Source: Firmicutes bacterium CAG:884
GTDB taxonomy: Bacteria; Bacillota_I; Bacilli_A; RF39; UBA660
Direction of reading: 5' to 3'
DNA length: 49,447 nucleotides
NCBI GenBank assembly: GCA_000433875.1
Contig: HF993329.1
Location: 1-49,447, forward strand
The notes under the pieces are model-generated. The model ran no database searches and was not told where the DNA came from. It saw only the letters and a list, made by a program, of their open reading frames with translations. Positions 16,883-25,011 of this stretch are shown one piece after another; the stretch's first letter is position 1, and each line of letters begins with the position of its first letter. The position numbers and the translations under genes were made by a program.

Positions 16883-17830
16883 CTATCTTGCGTCCATAGA
16901 CTTTTGTCTTTGGAGATGTTTCCCATAAAATTCAATGGCATTAACAACAAAATCTTCAATTTTTTTCTCCTCAATATTCTTTGGGAGTACATTTCTTATT
17001 CTGTCGGCATTAAATTTCATTTTGGGAATCTGGTTGGGTTTCTCCTCTGATAAAATATCTTCTATTTCATCAGTCGTAAGTGTTCCCTCTTGACTCATTT
17101 TTTTAAGTCTTATTGCTTGTGCGTGAGATGGTGTTGCCACATTACACTCAATGCAATCTAAAACTGCATATTGTTCTTCATCTTTTAGAAAAGATAATTC
17201 AACGGCTGGACTTAATGCGATTTGCTTTTCATCAACTAAATCTAATAACTCTGGTATTAGTGCAGTAAGTCTTATAAACCTTTGAACTTGGCTCTTACTA
17301 TCTCCAACTTCTTCTGCAAGTAATTGAACTGATTTTTTATTGTTTAACTTGTCCCCAAGTTGGTCACAAGTTAAATCTGTTCTTTTTCCTTGATGTGTTA
17401 GGGCTTCTAATTTCATTTTATATGCAAAAGCCTTTTCACTTGGTAGTATTTCTTCCCTTTGTAAATTACTATCTACCATTATGATAACAGCCTCATCATC
17501 TGTTAAATCTCTAACAATACAAGGTAGTGTTTCATTATTGGCTAATTGACTTGCATATTTTCTTCTATGACCAGATACCATTTCATATCTACCATCTGGC
17601 TTTTTTCTAACTAATGCAGGAACTAATACTCCATTTTCTTTTATGCTATCACGCATATTATACATATCTTCATTTTCAATGACTTTAAATGGGTGGTCTG
17701 GAAAATCATCAATATCACTTAATTTTATATCAATAACTTTTTCCAACTTATCATTAGTTCTTTCTTCTTCTGTTGTAAAAAGGTCATCTAACTTTGGCAG
17801 TGGCATTTTTGGTATGTTCTTTGCCATCAT
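16883..17830 (-). CDS. parB: ParB-family partition protein
   Basis: AAAGGAGG lies before two adjacent ATGs at 17830 and 17827; reading from either gives about 315 residues. The N-terminal ParB domain shows DHPFKV, SIKENGVLVPALVRK and the conserved MVSGHRRKYASQLA box, followed by DSNLQREEILPSEKAFAYKM. The middle is a helix-turn-helix region (LAEEVGDSKSQVQRFIRL). It probably works with ParA to retain the element when excised or replicating. It overlaps the parA 3' end by about 47 bases. Confidence 0.9.
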   Translation of the reverse strand: MMAKNIPKMPLPKLDDLFTTEEERTNDKLEKVIDIKLSDIDDFPDHPFKVIENEDMYNMRDSIKENGVLVPALVRKKPDGRYEMVSGHRRKYASQLANNETLPCIVRDLTDDEAVIIMVDSNLQREEILPSEKAFAYKMKLEALTHQGKRTDLTCDQLGDKLNNKKSVQLLAEEVGDSKSQVQRFIRLTALIPELLDLVDEKQIALSPAVELSFLKDEEQYAVLDCIECNVATPSHAQAIRLKKMSQEGTLTTDEIEDILSEEKPNQIPKMKFNADRIRNVLPKNIEEKKIEDFVVNAIEFYGKHLQRQKSMDAR

Positions 17831-18614
17831 TAAGCACCTCCTTTGCAAAAGAAGAATATGCATTTGCTACCCTTCCACTTTTATCATAAGAAAACACACT
17901 TCCTCCTGATGAAGTAGATTCGGCAGTCTTAACTGCTCTTGGTATTTGAGTATTAAATAGTTTTAATATACTCCCATAATTGTCTTTTAATTGAGTTGCT
18001 ATCTCTTTTGGAAGATTAGCCCTTGAATCAACTAATGTTAATAATGCTCCCTCTATTTTAAGCGTAGGATTTATTTGTCGTCTAACTTTATTTATTATCT
18101 TAAATAAATCAGTCATACCTCTTAAAGCAAAGTATTCACTTTGAACTGGTATAATAACACTATTTGCACTAGCAAGAGCATTTATTGTAAGCATACCTAA
18201 ACTTGGTTGACAGTCTAAAAGTATATAATCATAGTCATCTTTAATACTAGATAAGCAATTCCTTAAAGTATATTCTCTACTCATTGCATAAGTTAATGAA
18301 TTTTCTAATGCTGATAAAGAAAGATTAGATGGAATTAAATCCACATTTTCACTATGGTGTAATATACTTTCTTTTGTCTTAATTTCTTCATCATTCATAG
18401 ATTGCTCCATTAAATCAGTTAAAGTATATTTTAATTCATTTTCATCATACCAACCTGCGTAAGTAGTTAAATTACTCTGAGGATCAACATCTACAACTAA
18501 CACTCTTTTTCCTTGTTTAGCCAATGCTACTCCAAGATTAAATGTTGTTGTGGTCTTACCAACTCCTCCTTTCTGATTTGTGATTGCAATTACCTTGCAC
18601 TTACTTTCTTGCAT
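17784..18614 (-). CDS. parA: ParA/Soj-family partition ATPase
   Basis: The 276-residue deviant-Walker ATPase shows KGGVGKTTTTFNLG at its N-terminus (Walker A with signature Lys), VVDVDPQSNLT (switch I), and YILLDCQPSLGMLTINAL (Walker B region). There is no N-terminal DNA-binding extension, so it is the short Soj type. AAAGGAGG lies before the ATG. Together with parB it forms the maintenance module of the element. A hairpin precedes it at 18640-18665. Confidence 0.92.
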   Translation of the reverse strand: MQESKCKVIAITNQKGGVGKTTTTFNLGVALAKQGKRVLVVDVDPQSNLTTYAGWYDENELKYTLTDLMEQSMNDEEIKTKESILHHSENVDLIPSNLSLSALENSLTYAMSREYTLRNCLSSIKDDYDYILLDCQPSLGMLTINALASANSVIIPVQSEYFALRGMTDLFKIINKVRRQINPTLKIEGALLTLVDSRANLPKEIATQLKDNYGSILKLFNTQIPRAVKTAESTSSGGSVFSYDKSGRVANAYSSFAKEVLNDGKEHTKNATAKVR

Positions 18615-18639
18615 ATTCTCGCCTCCTTTCTTTTAATTT

Positions 18640-18665
18640 AGCCACCTTAATTTAATAAGATGGCT
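18640..18665. promoter_or_regulatory. Hairpin in the parA leader
   Basis: AGCCACCTT (18640-18648) can pair with AAGATGGCT (18657-18665) around 8 bases, with one G-U or A-C position depending on strand. It has no T run and sits 26 bases before the parA start. It could be a ParB or repressor operator, or a leader RNA fold. Confidence 0.4.
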
Positions 18666-18685
18666 ATGTATTCCATTTCTGGCAT

Positions 18686-18716
18686 AAAAAAAGAACTGAC
18701 CATTTTTAATCAGCTC
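18686..18716 (-). terminator. Intrinsic terminator after the 48-aa gene
   Basis: GAACTGA (18693-18699) pairs with TCAGCTC (18710-18716) with one G-U pair on the minus-strand RNA, followed by seven T. It lies 7 bases beyond the stop at 18723. Confidence 0.75.
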
Positions 18717-18722
18717 AAAATG

Positions 18723-18869
18723 TTATTTATTTAATTTCATTATTAGTTCATCAATACAATCTGTATATCTACCTTTTCCTATTGCCTCATTTCTAAATTC
18801 GTTTAAGGCTTTCAAAACTAATGAAATTTCATTTTTGTATATATGTACTTTTATTTTCTTTTTAAACAT
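18723..18869 (-). CDS. 48-residue basic protein between parA and integrase
   Basis: This short gene is supported by AAAGGGGG before its ATG and a terminator directly after its stop. The product starts MFKKKIKVHIYKNEISLVL and continues as a helix with KGRYTDCIDELIMKLN. It is basic at the N-terminus and could be a small strand-helix DNA-binding protein. Its place next to the integrase is typical of excisionases, but it lacks recognisable Xis features. The function is open. Confidence 0.65.
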   Translation of the reverse strand: MFKKKIKVHIYKNEISLVLKALNEFRNEAIGKGRYTDCIDELIMKLNK

Positions 18870-18919
18870 ATTTATTCCCCCTTTAATGTTATTTATACTT
18901 GATAAGGAATTTCTGCTGT

Positions 18920-20203
18920 TTATGGAATATCAAGTGTTGTAGTATATTTTTCAAATCTATCTACTGTATCACTTTCCATTTTATTCGTTACTCTAACATA
19001 TATATTATATGTTGTTTGAATAGTAGAATGTCCTAATCTCTTTGATACTGCTTTAATATCTGCACCACTCTCAATAAGTTTTGTTGCGTGTGTATCTCTA
19101 AAATCGTGAAACCTACTGTTAATTCCCAATTCATAATGAATAACTTTAAATGCATACTTCGGTGAATCTGTTCCTAAAAATTGTCCATTATCTTTTACAA
19201 AAACTAATTGTGCTTCTGGTAAAGGTAATTCTAATTCTGCATTTGCTTCTATCAATTTTGTTTGTTCTCTTTTAGTAATTTCATTTATTACTTTCTTTTC
19301 ATAATAGCAAAGATAAGAATCTCCATAGAATTTTCTATTTTCTTCTTGTTCTTTTTTATAATCTTTTAATGCATTTACTAGCGTATCTCCAATAGAAATA
19401 GTTCTTCTACTTTGAGGATTTTTACAATCCCCATAATACCAAACACCAACAGAATGTCCTTTTGTTATATTTTTTCTTTTTGGTAAACCATATTGATTTT
19501 TCTTAATAATGTTTTTATTTATTGTTAATGTTTTCTTTTCAAAATCAACGCAGTCCCAAGTTAAACCATATACTTCTGACACTCTCATTCCTGTATAATA
19601 AGCAGTTAAAAAAGCATAATATATTGAATGTGTACCTTTAAATCTATCTAATATTCTTTCTATTTCTTCTTGTGTAAATATATGTGCAGGATCTTTTCCA
19701 ATTTTATCTATTCTTGGTGCGTGGACGTGTTCAGCAGGATTAGTGTTAATATAATTTAATGTGTAACACGCATATTTTAATGAACCTTTAACCACTTTTA
19801 AAATACTCGCCATATAGTTTTTTGAAAAGCCATACTCAACATATATTTTATTGATAAACTCCTGTAAAAGGCGTGTATCTAATTGCCATAATTTATAAAA
19901 TCCTACTCTTGGTTTTACGTGATTTTTAATAATGTTTATATAAGATATTGTAGTAGAGTAATGCAAATTGAAACTTGCATAATTATCTATCCAATAATCT
20001 AAAAAATCTGCATACGACATATTTTCTCTTAACTGCGTCTTTTGACCATTGTAGTAAAAATCGTTATAGGCTTTTGCTCCTTCTTTAAAAGCCTCTGCTT
20101 TTGTTGGATACCCTGACTTTGTTATCCATTTTCTTGTTCCCTCAACTGTTGCAATTTCAAATCGGTATTCATATACCTTTCCACGTTTTCTTACGCTTAC
20201 CAT
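18920..20203 (-). CDS. int: Tyrosine recombinase integrase (Tn916-like type)
   Basis: The start at 20203 (MVSVRKRGKVYEYRFE) has AAGGAG upstream; an in-frame start at 20269 would run through a hairpin and lacks a site. The 427-residue protein has an N-terminal three-strand arm-binding domain, a core-binding SAM-like domain (about 60-165), and the catalytic domain with Arg207 (TGMRVSE), His366 and Arg369 (HDFRDTH), His392 (LGHS) and the likely nucleophile Tyr402 (NIYVRV). The usual second His of HxLRHT is Asp here. It integrates and excises the element. It points away from repeated GTGGAC arm sites and lies next to secA. Confidence 0.92.
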   Translation of the reverse strand: MVSVRKRGKVYEYRFEIATVEGTRKWITKSGYPTKAEAFKEGAKAYNDFYYNGQKTQLRENMSYADFLDYWIDNYASFNLHYSTTISYINIIKNHVKPRVGFYKLWQLDTRLLQEFINKIYVEYGFSKNYMASILKVVKGSLKYACYTLNYINTNPAEHVHAPRIDKIGKDPAHIFTQEEIERILDRFKGTHSIYYAFLTAYYTGMRVSEVYGLTWDCVDFEKKTLTINKNIIKKNQYGLPKRKNITKGHSVGVWYYGDCKNPQSRRTISIGDTLVNALKDYKKEQEENRKFYGDSYLCYYEKKVINEITKREQTKLIEANAELELPLPEAQLVFVKDNGQFLGTDSPKYAFKVIHYELGINSRFHDFRDTHATKLIESGADIKAVSKRLGHSTIQTTYNIYVRVTNKMESDTVDRFEKYTTTLDIP

Positions 20204-20218
20204 AGTTATCTCTCCTTC

Positions 20219-20224
20219 ATTATA
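20219..20224 (-). promoter_or_regulatory. -10 box of the integrase gene
   Basis: A perfect TATAAT on the minus strand lies 16 bases before the integrase start. The matching -35 position falls in the T run after the hairpin at 20246-20268 and is poor, so this promoter is probably weak or activated. Confidence 0.4.
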
Positions 20225-20240
20225 AAACTTAATGAAACGG

Positions 20241-20272
20241 AAAAATGCCAGCATTTCGAATGCTGACATTTT
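20241..20272. terminator. Bidirectional hairpin terminator between secA and int
   Basis: TGCCAGCATT (20246-20255) pairs with AATGCTGACA (20259-20268) around TCG, a 10-bp stem. Five T follow on the minus strand and four on the plus strand. It would stop secA transcripts from entering the element and insulate the integrase promoter. Confidence 0.7.
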
Positions 20273-20280
20273 ATATAACT

Positions 20281-20403
20281 ATGTCCACAATAATTGTCCA
20301 CGTAGATTTTTTATTGATTTTTATGGGGTTTCCTCGATTCTGTCCACATTATTTATGCTATGTGGACAAATCGTGGACAAATTGTCATCTGTGGACAAAT
20401 TTA
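20281..20403. repeat. Integrase arm-type binding sites (GTGGACAAAT repeats)
   Basis: GTGGACAAAT occurs three times in direct orientation, starting at 20362, 20373 and 20391. The core GTCCAC occurs in the opposite orientation at about 20283, 20296 and 20342. Six sites lie in about 120 bases between the integrase and the secA end. Tn916-like integrases bind repeated short arm sites of this kind near element ends, so this is the likely attR or attL arm region. Confidence 0.7.
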
Positions 20404-20452
20404 TCATTTTTTCTATTTTTAACAATTCCTTGTTTTATAAGGGTTTGCGAGG
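20404..20452. other. Probable element end / attachment core next to secA
   Basis: The 49 bases between the arm sites and the secA stop must contain the element boundary, if the element inserted just behind secA. The stretch TTTATAAGGGTTTGCGAGG (about 20434-20452) is less AT-rich than its surroundings and is a candidate core. No second copy was found in the window, so the other end lies to the left of position 1. The exact core is unproven. Confidence 0.4.
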
Positions 20453-22927
20453 TTATTTACCACAACAGTTTTTGTACTTTTTGCCACTTCCACATGGACA
20501 AGGATCATTTCTACCTACTTTTTCAACTTTTTTAGGTTTAGATGCGCTTTCTTTTCCATCCACAGCATGACCTTTTACAACTTCTTTTCTTTCGGTATTT
20601 TGTCTTATTTCAGCTTTTAATAAATATGTTGTCACTTCTTTATCAATTGTATCTAACATATTGTCAAACAATTCAAAGCCTTCTTGTGTATATGCTCTTA
20701 TTGGATTTTCTTGGGCATAACCTCTTAAGCCAATACCTTCTTCTAGATGTGCCATTGTATTAATATGATCCATCCAATGCGTATCTATTACTCTTAAAGT
20801 TATAGCTTTTTCAAATTCATTTGTTATTTCTTTTGGAATATCTTTTATTTTTTCATTGTATTCGTTTTTAAAGCAATCAGTAATATATTCAATCATTTCC
20901 TCTTTTGTATTTGGTAATTCTACTATTTTTCTTCTTAATAATTCATTTACTGATTCAATTAATTCACTTTTAGCTTCAGCAGTAATATGTCCATCTATTG
21001 ATGTATGATTTTCAACTATTTCTCTTGCATATTCGTGGAATGTATCTAATACAATATCATGAATTGAATCACTATCTAAAATTTCATTTCTTTTTTCATA
21101 GATTATTTTTCTTTGACCACTTATTACATCATCATATTGAAGTAGATTTTTTCTTATATCAAAGTTATTTCCTTCAACTCTTTTTTGAGCTGATTCAATA
21201 GTTCCTGATAACATTCTATTTCTTATTGACATATCGTCATCAAAGCCCATACTTTGTAACATTGTTTTCGCTCTATCAGTTCCAAATCTTACCATTAAAT
21301 CATCTTCAAATGATACACAAAATTGAGATTCTCCTGGGTCACCTTGTCTTCCAGAACGTCCTCTTAACTGATTATCAATTCTTCTTGATTCATGTCTTTC
21401 AGTTCCTAAAACAAATAATCCACCTAATTCTTTGACACCTTCACCTAGTTTAATATCGGTTCCACGACCTGCCATATTGGTTGCGATTGTCACAGCACCT
21501 TTTTCACCGGCTTTTGCGATTATTTCAGCTTCTCTTTCGTGATTTTTAGCATTTAATACTTCGTGTGGTATTTTAGCTTTTTTTAACATCTCACTTATTA
21601 ATTCACTTGTTTCTACTGCTATTGTACCTACTAATACTGGTTGACCTTTTAGGTGTCTTTGTTTTATTTCTTCTACTATTGCTTTATATTTCCCTTTTTT
21701 AGTTGCATATAGTAAATCACCACAGTCAATTCTGATTACTGGTTTATTTGTTGGAATACATATAACATACATGTTATAGATTTCCCTAAACTCTTCTTCT
21801 TCGGTTTTTGCTGTTCCTGTCATACCTGATAGTTTATTATACATTCTAAATAAATTCTGGAATGTAATAGTTGCTAGTGTTTTTGTTTCTTCGTTTATTT
21901 TAACATTTTCCTTAGCTTCTATTGCTTGGTGCAATCCTTCAGAGAATTGGCGACCTTTCATTAATCTTCCTGTAAATTGGTCAACTATTAATACTTCACC
22001 ATTATTTACAACATAATCAAAGTCTTTTTTCATTGCATAATTTGCTTTTAAGGCTTGATTGATGAAGTGCAAAAGGTTAGCATTTTTAATGTCATATAGG
22101 TTTGATAGTCCAAACATTTTTTCGGCTTTTTCTGTTCCTATATCATCTAACATTACTGCTTTAGTTTTTTCATCATATATATAGCCTTCGTTCTCTTTTA
22201 GAGATTTTGCAAATCTATCAGCATCTTTATATAGGTTAGCCGATTGCATTACACCACCTGATATTATTAATGGTGTTCTTGCTTCATCAATTAATACAGA
22301 GTCGGCTTCATCGATTATAACAAAGTTTAGTCCTCTTTGAACGCGGTTTTCTTTTTTTATAACCATATTATCTCTTAGATAATCAAAACCTATTTCATTA
22401 TTTGTTGAATACATGATATCGCAGTTATAAACATCTTGTTTTTCTTTTGGGCTTAGGTCTCTATAGTTAACACCAACTGTTAATCCTAAGAACTTATGGA
22501 TTCCTCCCATCCATTCAGCATCACGGCCTGCAAGGTATTCGTTTACTGTTATGATGTGAACTCCTTTTCCTTCTAGGGCATTTAGATATGCAGCTTGAGC
22601 GCCGGCTAGAGTTTTTCCTTCACCGGTTTTCATTTCTGCAATATTTCCATAGTGTAGGGTTAATGCGCATAGTATTTGTGTTTTGAATGGTTTTTCACCT
22701 ATTACTCTATAAGATGCTTCCCTTACAGTTGCTAGAGCTTCCACTTTTATATCTTCAAGGGTTTCACCGCTTGCTAATCTTTGCTTAAATTCAGTTGTTT
22801 TTGCTTTTAATTCGTCATCAGTTAATTTGCTGTATTCTTCTTCAAGTGCTATAACGCTATCTGCAATTGCACTAAAGCGTGTTAATTCTTTATATTCGTG
22901 ATCGAATAGTTTTTTTAAAAAATTCAT
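20453..22927 (-). CDS. secA: Preprotein translocase ATPase SecA
   Basis: The 824-residue protein is full length for Bacillota SecA. Visible features are Walker A MKTGEGKT, the Walker B region VIIDEADSVLIDEARTP, NMAGRGTDIKLG, the arginine-finger region QLRGRSGRQGDPG, and the C-terminal zinc motif DPCPCGSGKKYKNCCGK. The start at 22927 (MNFLKKLFD) is 9 bases after AGGAG; the ATG at 22936 abuts that site. SecA drives export through SecYEG and would serve the many secreted proteins of this window. hpf lies directly upstream as in Bacillus. Downstream, where prfB is usual, a mobile element is inserted. Confidence 0.97.
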   Translation of the reverse strand: MNFLKKLFDHEYKELTRFSAIADSVIALEEEYSKLTDDELKAKTTEFKQRLASGETLEDIKVEALATVREASYRVIGEKPFKTQILCALTLHYGNIAEMKTGEGKTLAGAQAAYLNALEGKGVHIITVNEYLAGRDAEWMGGIHKFLGLTVGVNYRDLSPKEKQDVYNCDIMYSTNNEIGFDYLRDNMVIKKENRVQRGLNFVIIDEADSVLIDEARTPLIISGGVMQSANLYKDADRFAKSLKENEGYIYDEKTKAVMLDDIGTEKAEKMFGLSNLYDIKNANLLHFINQALKANYAMKKDFDYVVNNGEVLIVDQFTGRLMKGRQFSEGLHQAIEAKENVKINEETKTLATITFQNLFRMYNKLSGMTGTAKTEEEEFREIYNMYVICIPTNKPVIRIDCGDLLYATKKGKYKAIVEEIKQRHLKGQPVLVGTIAVETSELISEMLKKAKIPHEVLNAKNHEREAEIIAKAGEKGAVTIATNMAGRGTDIKLGEGVKELGGLFVLGTERHESRRIDNQLRGRSGRQGDPGESQFCVSFEDDLMVRFGTDRAKTMLQSMGFDDDMSIRNRMLSGTIESAQKRVEGNNFDIRKNLLQYDDVISGQRKIIYEKRNEILDSDSIHDIVLDTFHEYAREIVENHTSIDGHITAEAKSELIESVNELLRRKIVELPNTKEEMIEYITDCFKNEYNEKIKDIPKEITNEFEKAITLRVIDTHWMDHINTMAHLEEGIGLRGYAQENPIRAYTQEGFELFDNMLDTIDKEVTTYLLKAEIRQNTERKEVVKGHAVDGKESASKPKKVEKVGRNDPCPCGSGKKYKNCCGK

Positions 22928-22948
22928 AATTGTCATCTCCTATTTAGT

Positions 22949-22977
22949 ATTGTATCAAATTATAGTCTTAAAGTCTA
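22949..22977 (-). promoter_or_regulatory. secA promoter
   Basis: An extended -10 TGATACAAT (TACAAT at 22949-22954) lies 17 bases from TAGACT (22972-22977) on the minus strand. It sits between the hpf terminator and the secA start. Confidence 0.6.
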
Positions 22978-22986
22978 TTATTTATA

Positions 22987-23010
22987 GAAAAAACTAGAAA
23001 TATTTCTAGT
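22987..23010 (-). terminator. hpf terminator containing the stop codon
   Basis: ACTAGAAAT and ATTTCTAGT (22993-23010) form a perfect 18-base palindrome, followed by six T on the minus strand. The hpf stop codon TAG lies in the upstream arm of the stem. Confidence 0.8.
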
Positions 23011-23530
23011 CTGTTTCTATTATTCCGAATGTTCCATCTTTTCTTTTATAGATGACATTTACTGTTTTTGTTTCTACATCTTTATAAACGAAGAAATCAT
23101 GATCTATCAAATCCATTTGCATCATTGCTTCTTCTTCACTCATTGGTTTCATTTCAATTTTCTTTCTTTTTACAATTTCTTCTTTTTCTTCAATTGGTTC
23201 CATTTCTTCAAAACGGATTGCTTTTGTTACATCTTTCTTTTGCTTCATCATTTTTGTTTTATTTTTTCTTAGTTGGCGCTCCAATTTATCAGATGCTAAA
23301 TCAATTGCTTTATATAAATCTTCATCTCTTTCTTCACATCTTAATACTATTTTTTTAATAGGTATTGTTACTTCAACGATTTGTTCTACTCCTCTTATTC
23401 TAACTAGAACATTTGCTTTAATTTCTTCAGGATTACTGAAATATTTATCAAGTTTGCCTATTTTCTCAGTGATGTATTTCTTTATTGCTTCAGTTATTTC
23501 AACCTTTTCTCCTCTTATTACATATTTCAT
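23006..23530 (-). CDS. hpf: Long-form ribosome hibernation promoting factor
   Basis: The 174-residue protein has the N-terminal S30AE domain (about 1-95, starting MKYVIRGEKVEITEAIKKY) and a C-terminal dimerisation domain (about 120-174) with SEEEAMMQMDLIDHDFFVY and DGTFGIIE. The long form pairs two 70S ribosomes into inactive 100S dimers in stationary phase. AAAGGAGG precedes the ATG. It has its own strong promoter and terminator and lies before secA as in Bacillus subtilis. Confidence 0.95.
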   Translation of the reverse strand: MKYVIRGEKVEITEAIKKYITEKIGKLDKYFSNPEEIKANVLVRIRGVEQIVEVTIPIKKIVLRCEERDEDLYKAIDLASDKLERQLRKNKTKMMKQKKDVTKAIRFEEMEPIEEKEEIVKRKKIEMKPMSEEEAMMQMDLIDHDFFVYKDVETKTVNVIYKRKDGTFGIIETD

Positions 23531-23565
23531 ATTTTTGCCTCCTTTGTAAGTTCCCTTACATTTAT

Positions 23566-23594
23566 ATTATATCTTATTTTTGTTTTATTTTCAA
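23566..23594 (-). promoter_or_regulatory. hpf promoter
   Basis: TTGAAA (23589-23594) and a perfect TATAAT (23566-23571), 17 bases apart on the minus strand, form a strong sigma-A promoter about 36 bases before the hpf start. Confidence 0.75.
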
Positions 23595-23610
23595 GCAAAC
23601 AAATTATTAA

Positions 23611-23649
23611 AAATTATTAAAAAGAAATGACTACAAAGTATTCATTTCT
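23611..23649 (-). terminator. Cold-shock gene terminator overlapping the coding end
   Basis: AGAAATGA (23623-23630) pairs with TCATTTCT (23642-23649). The 11-base loop begins with the stop codon, and T-rich sequence follows on the minus strand. One arm is formed by the last codons of the gene. Confidence 0.7.
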
Positions 23650-23858
23650 ACTAGATTTTTTAGTTCAACAACATTTTTAGCTTGTAATCCTTTATCAGTT
23701 CTCACCATATCGAATTCTACGTACTGGCCTTCAACTAATGTTTTATAGCCTTCACTTAAGATTGCAGAATAGTGAACAAAGATATCCTCCTTTTCATTGT
23801 ATTCTATAAACCCAAATCCTTTTTCATTGTTAAACCATTTTACTTTTCCTCTTATCAT
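23631..23858 (-). CDS. Cold-shock domain RNA-binding protein
   Basis: The 75-residue protein has a single cold-shock domain with RNP1 (KGFGFIEY) and RNP2 (DIFVHYSA), plus about eight extra C-terminal residues. It binds single-stranded RNA or DNA and acts as an RNA chaperone. AAGGGAG precedes the ATG. It stands alone with its own promoter and a terminator that starts inside its coding end. The name cspA or cspB cannot be chosen from sequence. Confidence 0.93.
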   Translation of the reverse strand: MIRGKVKWFNNEKGFGFIEYNEKEDIFVHYSAILSEGYKTLVEGQYVEFDMVRTDKGLQAKNVVELKNLVEMNTL

Positions 23859-23896
23859 TTTTAAATCTCCCTTCTAAGTAAATCGCTTACAATTAT

Positions 23897-23926
23897 ATTG
23901 TACTATTCTATGGGTTTAGATTTCAA
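23897..23926 (-). promoter_or_regulatory. Promoter of the cold-shock gene
   Basis: TTGAAA (23921-23926) and TACAAT (23897-23902) lie 18 bases apart on the minus strand, about 38 bases before the gene start. Confidence 0.6.
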
Positions 23927-23958
23927 TCTTTTTAAACATTCAAAATTCGACATTATTT

Positions 23959-25011
23959 TTATATTAGGGATAAATAGATTGCTATTTTATCATTTATAGG
24001 AAATGTTAAAGACTTTTTATTTATATTTTTTATTTCTTCTTCAAATAAGTGTTTCTTTTTTACTTCTTTTTTTATTAAATAGTTTAGATAGCTTATTCTA
24101 TATATTTTGGTATCATCTATTTTTAAGATTGTACAAGCATTTTCAATTATTCTTCTTAGCTCATCTTTTGTTAATTCAAAGCCTTTTTTCTTTTTATTTG
24201 CTTTTCTTTCATATTCATCTTTATATTTGTTTAAATATTTTTCTAATTCATTTTTTTTGAATGTATATTTTTTTCCTTCTAGTTTGCCAAATGCTTTCAT
24301 TGTATCATTATAACCATATTTTAGGTTTTTTAATGATTGAGCATTACTTACAATCATTTCTGGTCCAATATAATTATTTGGCCTTATAAACTTTATTTTA
24401 ACGTTTTCAATTGATTTTTTTCTTACACCGATTGCTTCTAAGTCAATTGCAATTACTTCGCTTGCGCCTAACTTAACAGCAAAATCTATTGGCATATTAT
24501 CGTGATAACCACCATCTAGATATTCGTCTTCTTCGATTTTTTTTGATTTAAATACAGGATAGAAGCAAGATGAGGCCATTAGATAATCAACGATATTTTC
24601 TTTTGTCAATTTATCTTTGGATACATATTTTGGTTCCATTGTTTTTTTATTTACGGTTACAAGTCCATAATTGATTGGTGATTTAAAAAATTTATCTTTA
24701 TTTAGATATTTATTTACATTTTTTTCTAGTGCTGATACATCCATTCCTTTGTTTTGAATAATATTTCTTAAATATTCTAATACTATTAAATCTTCATTTA
24801 CTTTTTCAGTGAATAGAAAATCTATTTTAATATTTTTCCATAGTTTAAGGGCTTTTTTATAGTCATTTGCTGCTATAAAAGCTCCGTTTAAGGCACCAAT
24901 TGATGTCCCTGTTACAACGCCTATTTTTATTTTTAATTTTTTTAGAGCTTTATAGGCTCCTATTTGGTATGACCCTTTTAGGCCCCCGCCTGATAATACT
25001 AATCCTATCAT
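23959..25011 (-). CDS. Patatin-like phospholipase
   Basis: The 350-residue protein has the patatin catalytic set: oxyanion loop GGGLKG (8-13), nucleophile Ser37 in GTSIG, and Asp166 in DGGYHDN. The domain spans about residues 1-195. A lysine-rich C-terminal region follows that I cannot assign. Family members hydrolyse phospholipid or acylglycerol esters. There is no signal peptide, so it is probably cytosolic or membrane-associated. It is the last gene of a tight four-gene operon and overlaps the gene before it by 4 bases. Confidence 0.88.
   Translation of the reverse strand: MIGLVLSGGGLKGSYQIGAYKALKKLKIKIGVVTGTSIGALNGAFIAANDYKKALKLWKNIKIDFLFTEKVNEDLIVLEYLRNIIQNKGMDVSALEKNVNKYLNKDKFFKSPINYGLVTVNKKTMEPKYVSKDKLTKENIVDYLMASSCFYPVFKSKKIEEDEYLDGGYHDNMPIDFAVKLGASEVIAIDLEAIGVRKKSIENVKIKFIRPNNYIGPEMIVSNAQSLKNLKYGYNDTMKAFGKLEGKKYTFKKNELEKYLNKYKDEYERKANKKKKGFELTKDELRRIIENACTILKIDDTKIYRISYLNYLIKKEVKKKHLFEEEIKNINKKSLTFPINDKIAIYLSLI

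Noticed and set aside
16795..16992. 65-codon minus-strand frame overlapping the parB end
   Set aside because: It lies in another frame over conserved ParB coding sequence, without a ribosome site or family pattern.
20204..20452. tRNA gene as the integration target
   Set aside because: No cloverleaf or T-loop sequence is present; the space holds a hairpin, integrase arm repeats and a short boundary segment.
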